24,221 nucleotides of DNA, taken from NCBI GenBank assembly GCA_964522635.1, contig CAZFWT010000023.1, positions 1-24,221 on the forward strand. Direction: 5' to 3'. The notes beneath the pieces were generated by a model. That model worked only from the letters and a program-made list of their open reading frames with translations. It searched no databases and had not been told where the DNA came from. Numbering within the stretch: the first letter of the stretch is position 1; every line of letters begins with the position of its first letter. The position numbers and the translations under genes are program-made. Of this stretch, positions 14,162 through 21,249 are shown piece by piece. The stretch is from JACGMN01 sp964522635. GTDB lineage: Archaea; Halobacteriota; Syntropharchaeia; Alkanophagales; Methanospirareceae.

Positions 14162-16387
14162 ATGACGAGGCGAACTACTGTAATAACCGTAACCATTATC
14201 AGCTCGTTTGTGCTGCTCGTGATCGTATTATTACCCGGCATCGCTACAGAGACCGGATACGCATCCCCGAACGGCGGGCCGGAAGTTGAAGTAGTGGCAC
14301 TCCAGCACTGGATCTACGAGCAGGGCTATAATTATACGGTTGCCGAGAACGCGATTACGCGACTCACGCCCGCGGAGCGTGCGACGCTCTGCAGCTACCG
14401 CCGGCTGGAGCCGCCGACCGAGCCACTTCCTGAGCATATCAGGTTCCGGCCAGCGGAAGAGCGCGGCAGAACCGAACCGCTGGCAGAATCGCCGGTTGAA
14501 CAGCTACCCGCCTCGTACGATGCCATGGCGCTTGGCTACGTGACACCGGTCAAGAATCAGGGCGGCTGTGGCAGCTGCTGGATCTTCGCCGCGACCGCGG
14601 ATCTCGAATCGGATGTCCTGAGGGACGAGGGTCTGGCGTTCGATTTCTCGGAGCAGGAAGTGGGTGACTGCAACATCTGGTCGAGCGTCGGAGGCTACAA
14701 TTTCTGTGAGGGGGGCACCGGATTGATGATCACTAACTACTTCACCAAGCAGGGCGGGGCAGCCGAGACCTGTCATCCGTACGTCGCAGCGCATGGAACC
14801 TGCCGTGATTGCCCGGTCCTCAGAACCGTGGATAACTGGCGCACCATTACGGAGAGTAACGGCGAGAGTCAAGTATACCAGATTAAGAACGCGATTTTGC
14901 GGTATGGTCCCGTATTCGCCACGATATACTCAGGTAGTGCAGGGTTTGGAGGGTACAACAGCGGCGTATACGAATACTGGGGTCCGGAACAGCCGAACCA
15001 CGCGGTACAGATCATTGGCTGGAACGATTCGCTCCCGCATACTCACGGTACCGGGGCGTGGCTGATCAAGAACTCTTGGGGCACGAGCTGGGGCGCCCTT
15101 GGGCCCTATCCGGGATGCGCGTGGGTTGCCTTTGGCTCCGCGAACCTCGGTGACGATGCCAGTGCGTTCGTCAGTTACCGGAACGCGACCGACAAGCTCT
15201 TTTACAACGACGAGTGCGGCTGGATGGGGTACGTGATGGGCTGTGGCGAGCAGACCGCGTACGGTGCCGTTCGATTCATCCCCTCACAGGCGCTTACGCT
15301 AACTGCAGTGGAGTTCTGGGCGATCGACACTAACATGGATTACGAGATCAGGATATACGGGACCGTTACCGCTCATCCTGACTATTACATTTTTAGCGAC
15401 CAGCTTGGGACGACCCAGACAGGAACCACGGGGGAGTGGGGTTACTATTCGATACCGCTCGAGACACCCGTGCCCTTGGATGCGGGCGACGACGTCATCA
15501 TCCAGATCAAGTTCACCACGGGGAGATACGGGTATCCTATTCCGATCGACTACTATACCGAGTCCTGGCTGCCGCCGTGGTCAGAAGTAGCAACCTTTTC
15601 GGGCGAGAGTTACGCGAGCTGCGGTGGTGCAAACTACACGAAGCCGTATAATCCGTATTCCGGCGAGTACTATGATGTGGGCATACGAGCCCGGGCAGAG
15701 CTGCCGAATCAGCCACCCAGGGCCTTCATCGATTCAATCACGCCCAATCCCGCGGTGCAAATACTCGATCTCATCACGTTCTCGGGGAACGGTACGGATG
15801 CCGACGGGATAGTGGTTGCGTACAACTGGAGTTCGAGCCTCGATGGGTCCCTTAGCATAGCGGAATCGTTCGCCATTCCCGCTTCAAATCTGTCTGTGGG
15901 CACGCACGTTATTTCCTTTCAGGTGCAGGACGACGATGGGGCATGGTCGTCAGAGGCTCTGGTAAATCTGACGATACTGCCCCCACCCAGAGTCTTCGAT
16001 ACCGGGCCCGGCGGCTATCCGAGCATCGCGGGCACGCATAGTGGTACCCTTCGGCCAAATCAGTCGATGCTTGTCTCCAGGCTCTACACGTATCCATGCC
16101 CGGGCTCCGGCGGCCACGCTGAGTACTTCCATGTTTATGGGAACGGACTCGACATGAACGCTACGTGGGACGGCTATCACGACGACTGGCACACGATATC
16201 TTTTACCGAGCCGTTCATCCTGCAGGGTGGGATGACCTATAACTACGAGCTACGAACCGGCTCATATCCGCAGATCGTGTACGCCTCCAGCAAGACGGTG
16301 GCCGGGGGGCTCATCACCTGCTCCTCTTTCGTGGACGCGAATGGGAATGCGCACGTAGATCAAATCCCCGCGATCAGGCTGGAATAA
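14162..16387 (+). CDS. Secreted papain-like (C1A) cysteine peptidase with PKD-like and C-terminal surface domain
   Basis: A 741-residue exported protein. Residues 1-35 are a signal peptide (Arg-Arg, then a hydrophobic core of about 18 residues). A propeptide-like stretch of about 80 residues precedes the mature catalytic domain at about 115-340, with Gln133 (oxyanion hole), Cys139 (Gly-Ser-Cys-Trp), His280 (Asn-His-Ala-Val) and Asn304 (Lys-Asn-Ser-Trp-Gly), all papain catalytic residues. Residues about 345-512 form a beta-rich accessory domain, 518-606 a PKD/Ig-like domain (Pro-Pro-Arg-Ala-Phe-Ile-Asp start, Ser-Gly-Asn-Gly-Thr-Asp-Ala-Asp-Gly), and 611-741 a Tyr- and Gly-rich domain ending Pro-Ala-Ile-Arg-Leu, which I associate with archaeal surface proteins. 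There is no C-terminal membrane anchor. It likely digests extracellular or surface protein. Confidence 0.9.
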   Translation: MTRRTTVITVTIISSFVLLVIVLLPGIATETGYASPNGGPEVEVVALQHWIYEQGYNYTVAENAITRLTPAERATLCSYRRLEPPTEPLPEHIRFRPAEERGRTEPLAESPVEQLPASYDAMALGYVTPVKNQGGCGSCWIFAATADLESDVLRDEGLAFDFSEQEVGDCNIWSSVGGYNFCEGGTGLMITNYFTKQGGAAETCHPYVAAHGTCRDCPVLRTVDNWRTITESNGESQVYQIKNAILRYGPVFATIYSGSAGFGGYNSGVYEYWGPEQPNHAVQIIGWNDSLPHTHGTGAWLIKNSWGTSWGALGPYPGCAWVAFGSANLGDDASAFVSYRNATDKLFYNDECGWMGYVMGCGEQTAYGAVRFIPSQALTLTAVEFWAIDTNMDYEIRIYGTVTAHPDYYIFSDQLGTTQTGTTGEWGYYSIPLETPVPLDAGDDVIIQIKFTTGRYGYPIPIDYYTESWLPPWSEVATFSGESYASCGGANYTKPYNPYSGEYYDVGIRARAELPNQPPRAFIDSITPNPAVQILDLITFSGNGTDADGIVVAYNWSSSLDGSLSIAESFAIPASNLSVGTHVISFQVQDDDGAWSSEALVNLTILPPPRVFDTGPGGYPSIAGTHSGTLRPNQSMLVSRLYTYPCPGSGGHAEYFHVYGNGLDMNATWDGYHDDWHTISFTEPFILQGGMTYNYELRTGSYPQIVYASSKTVAGGLITCSSFVDANGNAHVDQIPAIRLE

Positions 16388-16405
16388 ATAGTAGCTGGAG
16401 GCTCG

Positions 16406-17386
16406 TTAGATCCGCAAACGGTCAACTTCCTCGTCCTCAAGCGGTGACACCGTGATTCGCATTCGCGGCCCTTCGCTTTCACACCAGTATTCCACCACCA
16501 CCGGGTCGGAACGAGCGTCCGAATACCGGGCGGTAAGCCGCGCTGCAAGCTTGATCGTCTCAGGATCGCTCGCCCCTTCTACGATTGTGATCGGACTCCC
16601 ACAATCCGGGACTTCAAACGCATACGCGTTGGGCGTCTTCAGTGCTAAAAGCAGCGAATTCTCCCGCTCATTCCGGCCTACAATGACCTTCGATACCCTG
16701 AAGCGGAAATGCCTGCCCAGTTTCAATACTTGGATGGAACGGTTCGTCACTCTCTCGGCGTGCTCAAACAGATCCCGAACTTTCGCCGCAAATTCCTTAT
16801 CGGTCAAGAGGCAGCCGCCCGCGGGCGCGGGGTACGCATCCTGGAGTCCGCACTGCTCAGCGAGCGCGATCTGAGGCTTCCGGCTCTTGCCCGAGATGCT
16901 GAGCAGCTTCTCGCGGTCGATCCAGCCCTCGCGTTCCGGTATTGTCACCGGTAGGAGCTTTGCTGACAAGGGCCGCAGAATCAAACCCTCGAGACCCGCC
17001 TCGCGCTCCTCGAGCGCCAGCGCCTTCCGGTGCTGGCTCATCGGCCGCTCACCAAGCACGTCACCGGTAACGATAAATTTCGCACCCAGCTCGTCAGCAA
17101 TCCGTTTTGCTTCCTTGAGCATGTAGATCCGGCAATCGATGCAGGGGTTCATGCCGGAGCCGTAGCCGTGTTTCGGGTTGCGAATGACCTCAAAGTAATC
17201 AGTTCCGACTTCAACCGTGATGTGGCGAATGTCGAACCGCTCAGCTATCTTGCTTGCGTAATCCACTTTTTCCGCTGCGAACGGTAAGATAAACGTGACG
17301 GCCACCACTTCGATGCCTTGATCCAGGACCAGTTTCGTCGCCAGGATCGAATCAAGCCCGCCGGATAGGAGCGTTAGTGCCTTCAT
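16406..17386 (-). CDS. PP-loop ATPase, tRNA thiouridylase (ThiI/MnmA-like) with NFACT-R-type tail
   Basis: A 326-residue protein whose first 200 residues form an adenine-nucleotide alpha-hydrolase domain: the PP-loop Ser-Gly-Gly-Leu-Asp-Ser (8-13), Asn-Pro-Cys82-Ile-Asp-Cys85, and Thr-Gly-Asp-Val-Leu-Gly-Glu-Arg-Pro-Met-Ser-Gln-His (108-120), then Ala-Gly-Gly-Cys192-Leu-Leu. Cys85 and Cys192 correspond in kind to the pair used by MnmA-like thiolases (my reading). Residues about 220-326 contain Leu-Gly-Arg-His-Phe-Arg-Phe and Ile-Val-Gly-Arg-Asn-Glu-Arg-Glu-Asn, the pattern of the NFACT-R/DUF814 domain thought to bind RNA. Such proteins are usually annotated as tRNA 4-thiouridine synthases. 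The ATG is 32 bases after the Thi4 stop, on the same strand, suggesting one operon. Confidence 0.83.
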   Translation of the reverse strand: MKALTLLSGGLDSILATKLVLDQGIEVVAVTFILPFAAEKVDYASKIAERFDIRHITVEVGTDYFEVIRNPKHGYGSGMNPCIDCRIYMLKEAKRIADELGAKFIVTGDVLGERPMSQHRKALALEEREAGLEGLILRPLSAKLLPVTIPEREGWIDREKLLSISGKSRKPQIALAEQCGLQDAYPAPAGGCLLTDKEFAAKVRDLFEHAERVTNRSIQVLKLGRHFRFRVSKVIVGRNERENSLLLALKTPNAYAFEVPDCGSPITIVEGASDPETIKLAARLTARYSDARSDPVVVEYWCESEGPRMRITVSPLEDEEVDRLRI

Positions 17387-17418
17387 GAGTCTTATCCTCT
17401 GGCTTGCAGGTTGATATG

Positions 17419-18204
17419 TTACAACCCGAGCTTCTCAATCGCGATCTCCGCCGCCCTCTTTCCAGAGAGCAGCATCGCGCCGAAGGTGGGGCCCATCCGC
17501 GGGAGTCCGTAAGCTGTGGAGACCGCCATGCCCGTGACAATCAACCCAGGATATAACTCCGAGGTCTGTTCGACCACGAGATTCTCGGAGCGCTCCACCC
17601 ACATCGCGCCCTGCCCCTTGGTCTGCAGCAACCCGCGCTCCTCCAGCTTCTTCACCACCGAAGCGTCATGCCCGGTCGCATCGATTACGAGCTTCGATTC
17701 TAATGAGACAGGATCCACCGCCGCTACTTGACGCGGCAGGCTGTAAACCGCGCTCCAGTTCACCACGATCCCACACACTCGCTCTTCATGGAGTACGACA
17801 TCCTCCAGCGCGACCATGTTCACGAGCTTCGCACCCGCGTCGCAGGCGGCGGCAATCAATTTCGAGCACGCGTGCGGCCCGTCCGCGACGTACAAGCCTG
17901 CGCTGTATTCTCTGTAGGGTACCCCGAGCTCGTCAAAAACACGCTCCGCTGGCGCACGCACCGTAACCTTGTTCATCAGAAATCCACCGAGCCAGAATCC
18001 GCCGCCAAAGTAATTGTTCCGCTCGATGAGCAGCACCTTGGCACCTGCAGCGGCCAGCTCTCTGCTGGCCATCAAGCCTGCGGGACCACCCCCAACGATG
18101 ATGACATCAGACTCTACGTACTCAAGCAATTCGGCTGCAAACTCATCCACGATCGCTCTTGTGATCTGACTCTCCGAAACGGGCGCGAATTTCATCGGCT
18201 CCAT
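17419..18204 (-). CDS. thi4: Thi4, thiamine thiazole synthase (archaeal type)
   Basis: A 261-residue FAD/NAD-binding protein that makes the adenylated thiazole of thiamine from NAD and glycine. Visible are the Rossmann loop Val-Gly-Gly-Gly-Pro-Ala-Gly (37-43), Phe-Gly-Gly-Gly-Phe-Trp-Leu-Gly-Gly, Asp-Ala-Thr-Gly-His-Asp (175-180), and the C-terminal Thr-Ala-Tyr-Gly-Leu-Pro-Arg-Met-Gly-Pro-Thr-Phe-Gly-Ala-Met. At the position where yeast Thi4 has its suicide cysteine and studied archaeal enzymes have histidine (two residues before Asp-Pro), this protein has Ala162. The start is set at ATG 18204 because an AT-rich promoter palindrome lies about 26 bases upstream and family members start near Phe-x-Pro-Val-Ser-Glu; GTG 18270 would add 22 atypical residues. 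Older annotations call such proteins ribose-1,5-bisphosphate isomerase. Confidence 0.88.
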   Translation of the reverse strand: MEPMKFAPVSESQITRAIVDEFAAELLEYVESDVIIVGGGPAGLMASRELAAAGAKVLLIERNNYFGGGFWLGGFLMNKVTVRAPAERVFDELGVPYREYSAGLYVADGPHACSKLIAAACDAGAKLVNMVALEDVVLHEERVCGIVVNWSAVYSLPRQVAAVDPVSLESKLVIDATGHDASVVKKLEERGLLQTKGQGAMWVERSENLVVEQTSELYPGLIVTGMAVSTAYGLPRMGPTFGAMLLSGKRAAEIAIEKLGL

Positions 18205-18222
18205 AGGAACACTTTTAACTGT

Positions 18223-18236
18223 AGCTATTAATAGCT
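18223..18236. promoter_or_regulatory. 14-bp perfect palindrome in the thi4 promoter
   Basis: AGCTATTAATAGCT is its own reverse complement over all 14 bases. Its centre (TATTAATA) lies about 26 bases before the preferred thi4 ATG at 18204, the position of a TATA box for a leaderless transcript. The element could therefore be TATA box and operator at once. The AT-rich centre alone could explain the TATA function; the flanking AGC/GCT symmetry is what suggests a protein site. Confidence 0.4.
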
Positions 18237-18309
18237 TTGACCGTTCTTCTGACGCGGCATTTGCCGGCACGGCAAGAAGCGTGGGGAATTTAGGGCAAGC
18301 GTAAAACCG

Positions 18310-19440
18310 TCACTTCCGTATCGTGAAAGCCGCGGGCGGCTTTACGTTCGCCATCTTCATCGCGGCCTGTAAGAGCTCGGTCGTCTCGTCCATCGTTCGC
18401 CTGTCCACGGGATACGGTACACCGTCCTTACCGCCGAACGCGAACGAGTACTTCACCGGGTCGCGCCAGCTTGCGGGCTCGCCGTAGATCAGCTCGGAGA
18501 CGAGCGCTAAGGCGCGGACGGTCGCCGGCCCGATGCCCTGAATACTGAGGAACTGCACGTAATTCGACGGCTGTGTGTCGTACGCCGCACGAAGCGCATC
18601 CCAGTTCACGCGGCTCGGCAAACGGTACAGGCGCCCTGCTCTTGCTGTTGATTTGAGCTCGCTGGTGAGCTCTGCCTCAGGGACGAGGTCGAATGCGGCG
18701 AGTGTGGTCTGGTGCTCCGGCAGCCGCCTGCTTTGCGCGCTTAGATCTTTGTACATGCGCTCTAGCTCGCGCGGCTCGGTCTTGACGAGATCCACGGACG
18801 TCCCGCGGCAGCCCCTGCTCGCGCGCGCCGTGAGATCCAGCACCGTCTGGCAGTGCCGACCGACGATGCCCTGATGCGGCTCCTCGACGTACTCCTTCAG
18901 GGAGGACGAGAGCCAGTGGTACCGACGCGCGTATCGATCGCTGGGGTTCATCCCCTGCTGGATCACTGCCCACTCCCCGCGCTCCGTAACGAACATCGAG
19001 TGATGATAGAGCTGATAGCCGTCCTGCACGCACGCATTATCCACCTTCGCTGAGATACGGCTTGCGTATTTCAACTCTGCGAGGGTGGCATCACTGAGGT
19101 TAAAGGTGCCACCGAGCGCGTCGATATCCGAGAGCGTCGATCTCGATCTCTTGCCCTTACCGCCGGCAACGCCGAAGCCGAACTCCTCGGGCTCGATCAC
19201 CGTTTTCAAAACACCGCACACCACGGTCGTTGTCCCGCTGCTGTGCCAGTCATAAGCGAGCGCGCATGAGAGTGACTGGAACCACAACGGGTCGGCCAAG
19301 CGCTCGATCGCGCCGTGCACACCGTAATCATCCACGATCAGCTCGAATATCGCATGTGCTAACCGCTTCATGCGTATGAGCAGCCACTGGGGGGCTTTGC
19401 CACCGTGCAGCGGTAAATCAACCGCGCCCAGCCTCCGCAA
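18310..19440 (-). CDS. DUF763 protein
   Basis: A 376-residue member of the archaeal/thermophile DUF763 family. The N-terminus has the family start, Arg-Arg-Leu-Gly-Ala-Val-Asp-Leu-Pro-Leu-His-Gly-Gly-Lys-Ala-Pro followed by Trp-Leu. A helix-hairpin-helix-like Ile-Gln-Gly-Ile-Gly-Pro-Ala-Thr-Val lies near residues 300-308, and a conserved Phe-Ala-Phe-Gly-Gly-Lys-Asp-Gly-Val-Pro-Tyr-Pro-Val follows at about 333-345. The hairpin suggests nucleic-acid binding; the function is not established. I chose TTG 19440 because it begins the conserved block and lies four bases after the rpl15e stop, behind an AAGGA stretch. The longer frame to 19512 would overlap rpl15e by 68 bases. Confidence 0.85.
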   Translation of the reverse strand: MRRLGAVDLPLHGGKAPQWLLIRMKRLAHAIFELIVDDYGVHGAIERLADPLWFQSLSCALAYDWHSSGTTTVVCGVLKTVIEPEEFGFGVAGGKGKRSRSTLSDIDALGGTFNLSDATLAELKYASRISAKVDNACVQDGYQLYHHSMFVTERGEWAVIQQGMNPSDRYARRYHWLSSSLKEYVEEPHQGIVGRHCQTVLDLTARASRGCRGTSVDLVKTEPRELERMYKDLSAQSRRLPEHQTTLAAFDLVPEAELTSELKSTARAGRLYRLPSRVNWDALRAAYDTQPSNYVQFLSIQGIGPATVRALALVSELIYGEPASWRDPVKYSFAFGGKDGVPYPVDRRTMDETTELLQAAMKMANVKPPAAFTIRK

Positions 19441-19444
19441 CGCT

Positions 19445-19966
19445 TCAGATCCTTCCCTTCTTCCCTGCTGAGGTCTTGCCTCGGAACACCCGTCGCCGAT
19501 GCGACGGGCCACATATCCAATTCAAATCCTTATCAGCTTTAATCTCGGGATGAGCAGGCTCGACGAGGATGATCTCAAACCATTTTCGCTTGCCATCCTC
19601 GGCCACCCAGTAGGAGTTCAGCACCTCCATGTTGGGGTACTTCCGTGCGGTGCGCTCCTCGGCGATCCGCTGCAGGCTCTTGGCGGGCGTTATCTTATGC
19701 ACCGCCAGCCCTTTGGATTTCCTGCCGTGCTTCGGCCTCTGTTTCCGCCGACCGCCCCGGCGCACCTTGGTGCGCACCACAATGATCCCGTGTTTCGCCT
19801 TGTAGCCCAACGATCGGGCACGATCCAGTCTCGTCGGATGCGCGAGCCGAACAACTGCTGGCTCCTTCCGCCACGCCATTAATCGTTCCTGCCGGAATTC
19901 CTGGACGTAGGACTCCTTTGGCCGCTTCCATGCCTCGCCGATGTATCGATAAAACGACTTTGCCAT
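19445..19966 (-). CDS. rpl15e: Ribosomal protein L15e (eL15)
   Basis: A 173-residue, strongly basic large-subunit protein present in archaea and eukaryotes. It starts Met-Ala-Lys-Ser-Phe-Tyr-Arg-Tyr-Ile and has the conserved Pro-Thr-Arg-Leu-Asp-Arg-Ala-Arg-Ser-Leu-Gly-Tyr-Lys-Ala-Lys block near residue 45 and Val-Leu-Asn-Ser-Tyr-Trp-Val near 114. It binds 23S rRNA. The length is slightly below the usual ~190 because of a short C-terminal tail. The start is certain. The AT-rich stretch at about 20000-20011 is the likely promoter of this divergent gene. DUF763 follows after four bases, so the two are probably cotranscribed. Confidence 0.94.
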   Translation of the reverse strand: MAKSFYRYIGEAWKRPKESYVQEFRQERLMAWRKEPAVVRLAHPTRLDRARSLGYKAKHGIIVVRTKVRRGGRRKQRPKHGRKSKGLAVHKITPAKSLQRIAEERTARKYPNMEVLNSYWVAEDGKRKWFEIILVEPAHPEIKADKDLNWICGPSHRRRVFRGKTSAGKKGRI

Positions 19967-20066
19967 TTTCGTTCTGCTCTTTTAGTAAGGATCTGTAAGA
20001 ATAAAAATATCGGAAGGGAAATAAAGATATAAGCTACGCTAGTATCATTCTATTTATTACGTGATA

Positions 20067-20085
20067 GAAGGAAGGAAGGAAGGAG
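20067..20085 (+). repeat. GAAG tandem repeat in the lsm leader
   Basis: GAAG occurs four times in direct tandem, followed by GAG. It lies about 30 bases before the lsm start and about 10 bases after a TTTATTAC TATA-like element. It therefore falls near the presumed transcription start or in the 5' leader. The true ribosome site is a separate AAAGGAG at 20101-20107. The run may be a decoy ribosome site or just a purine-rich tract; nothing else supports a role. Confidence 0.45.
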
Positions 20086-20113
20086 CCCAAGAGAAGGAAG
20101 AAAGGAGAAAGTG

Positions 20114-20419
20114 ATGGTCATGGTGAATAAGCCAAAGCCGTTGGACGTGTTGAACAAAGCGTTGAAGTCCCCGGTCATCGTGCGGATCAGAGGTGGCAGG
20201 GAATTTCGAGGTATGCTGGAGGGCTACGACCTCCATATGAATTTGGTCCTGAGCGATGCCGAGGAATTGGGCAGCGACGATACGGTCAAGAGTTTCGCAG
20301 GCGAGATACTGATGCGCGGTGACAACGTGGTGTATATCTCACCAACAGTGCAGTCGGAGACGGAGAAGAGCGAAGAGAAGGGCAAAGGTAAGGACGCGGG
20401 AGAGAAGGAGCCATGGTAA
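20114..20419 (+). CDS. Lsm/Sm-like archaeal protein
   Basis: A 101-residue Sm-fold protein. The Sm1 motif is at about 20-51 (Val-Ile-Val-Arg-Ile-Arg-Gly-Gly-Arg-Glu-Phe-Arg-Gly, then Gly-Tyr-Asp-Leu-His-Met-Asn-Leu-Val-Leu) and Sm2 at about 66-77 (Ile-Leu-Met-Arg-Gly-Asp-Asn-Val-Val-Tyr-Ile). Asp-x-His-Met-Asn and Arg-Gly-Asp are the uridine-binding residues of the heptameric ring. The tail is a highly charged Lys/Glu extension of about 20 residues. ATG 20114 has an AAAGGAG ribosome site six bases upstream; GTG 20111 is less well spaced. It overlaps rpl37e by seven bases, a gene pair conserved in many archaea. Confidence 0.93.
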   Translation: MVMVNKPKPLDVLNKALKSPVIVRIRGGREFRGMLEGYDLHMNLVLSDAEELGSDDTVKSFAGEILMRGDNVVYISPTVQSETEKSEEKGKGKDAGEKEPW

Positions 20420-20583
20420 AGGGCACCGCGTCAATGGGTAAACGGCAAAAGCGGTCACACATTATGTGCCGCCGCTGCGGAAGCGTCGCGTTCAGTGTGC
20501 ACGCGAAGTGCTGCGTGGCGTGCGGGTTTGGACGCTCGAAGAAGATGCGCAGAGAGTACGGATGGAAGGAGCGCAAGCCGTAG
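20413..20583 (+). CDS. rpl37e: Ribosomal protein L37e (eL37)
   Basis: A 56-residue zinc-finger ribosomal protein. It has Gly-x-Arg-x-x-x-x-His near residue 9-16, the zinc knuckles Cys19-Arg-Arg-Cys22-Gly and Cys34-x-x-Cys37-Gly-Phe-Gly, and a basic C-terminus (Arg-Arg-Glu-Tyr-Gly-Trp). The start at ATG 20413 lies within the end of lsm with an AAGGAG ribosome site just upstream; ATG 20434 would give 49 residues and is also possible. Translation is probably coupled to lsm. Confidence 0.92.
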   Translation: MVKGTASMGKRQKRSHIMCRRCGSVAFSVHAKCCVACGFGRSKKMRREYGWKERKP

Positions 20584-20623
20584 ACACGGTAGGGTAAGCG
20601 ATGCGCATCTCTGCAAGCCAGCG

Positions 20624-20709
20624 GCCGAGGTAGCTAAGTGGACTAAAGCGCCGGCCTTGAGAGCCGGTGTCCCGCACGGGACACAAGGGTTCAAATCCCT
20701 TCCTCGGCG
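20624..20709 (+). tRNA. tRNA-Ser (anticodon UGA)
   Basis: An 86-base class II tRNA. The acceptor stem GCCGAGG pairs with CCTCGGC. The anticodon stem CCGGC/GCCGG closes a seven-base loop CTTGAGA with anticodon TGA at 20658-20660. A long variable arm (TGTCCC/GGGACA) and a TTCAAAT T-loop in an AAGGG/CCCTT stem follow. The discriminator base is G73, as for serine tRNAs, and no CCA is encoded. It lies between rpl37e and the aIF2-beta gene. It is the substrate of the SerRS encoded at 6488-8017. Confidence 0.95.
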
Positions 20710-20776
20710 TTCCTCTGGGCGAAGATCACTGGTACTATCACGCACACACACATATATCCTCAAGGGGGAGATGATG

Positions 20777-21202
20777 ATGGAAGAATATGTTACGCTTTTG
20801 GATCGTGCATTGAAGCAATTACCGAGCACGAGGACCAGCGATGAGCGGTTCGTTATTCCGCTGCTCAAGGTCTTCGTGGAGGGCAAGACCACGATCTTTG
20901 ACAATTTCGATGTGGTCTGCAATTACATCCGCAGGGAGCAGGAGCACGTGATGAAATTCCTGCTCAACGAGCTCGGAACTGCGGGCAAGATCATGGGTGA
21001 CCGGGTTGTGTTCCAAGGCAAATTCACGCGCGAGGTGGTAGAGCGCCAGATTCAGCGCTATATGGATGAATACGTGCTCTGCTGGGAATGTAAGAAGCCT
21101 GATACGCACTTCGAGAAGCAGGACCGCATCTGGGTGCTGAAGTGCGATGCATGTGGTGCGATTCGCCCGATCATCAAGCGCCGTGGCGGTAAGAAGAGTT
21201 AA
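20777..21202 (+). CDS. Translation initiation factor aIF2, beta subunit
   Basis: A 141-residue subunit of the heterotrimeric factor that brings Met-tRNAi to the ribosome. It has the N-terminal Tyr-x-x-Leu-Leu-Asp-Arg-Ala helix, Pro-Ser-Thr-Arg-Thr at 16-20 (as in the family's short linker), a central alpha/beta domain, and the C-terminal zinc ribbon Cys102-x-x-Cys105 / Cys123-x-x-Cys126. Three ATGs in a row (20771, 20774, 20777) follow a GGGGGAG ribosome site; 20777 has the best spacing and matches the usual Met-Glu-Glu-Tyr start. A CATATATCC element at about 20750 may be the promoter. The longer open frame back to 20495 is spurious, as it crosses the tRNA. Confidence 0.94.
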   Translation: MEEYVTLLDRALKQLPSTRTSDERFVIPLLKVFVEGKTTIFDNFDVVCNYIRREQEHVMKFLLNELGTAGKIMGDRVVFQGKFTREVVERQIQRYMDEYVLCWECKKPDTHFEKQDRIWVLKCDACGAIRPIIKRRGGKKS

Positions 21203-21249
21203 TTCACCCGGTCAAGTTCAGTACAGGTGCTGCGGCTTTCGTATGTGAG

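Noticed and set aside
18205..18270. GTG start adding 22 residues to Thi4
   Set aside because: The extra residues are not typical of Thi4 and would span the TATA-like palindrome; ATG 18204 fits a leaderless mRNA.
19441..19512. Longer start for DUF763
   Set aside because: It would overlap rpl15e by 68 bases, and the extra residues are Arg/Gly-rich antisense-like sequence from that gene's end; family conservation starts at TTG 19440.
20067..20085. GAAG repeat as a phase-variation switch
   Set aside because: It lies outside any coding frame and before essential genes, so length change would not switch a product on and off.
20495..20776. Long N-terminal extension of the aIF2-beta frame
   Set aside because: It crosses rpl37e and the whole tRNA-Ser gene; the ribosome site before 20771-20777 and the family start fix the true beginning.
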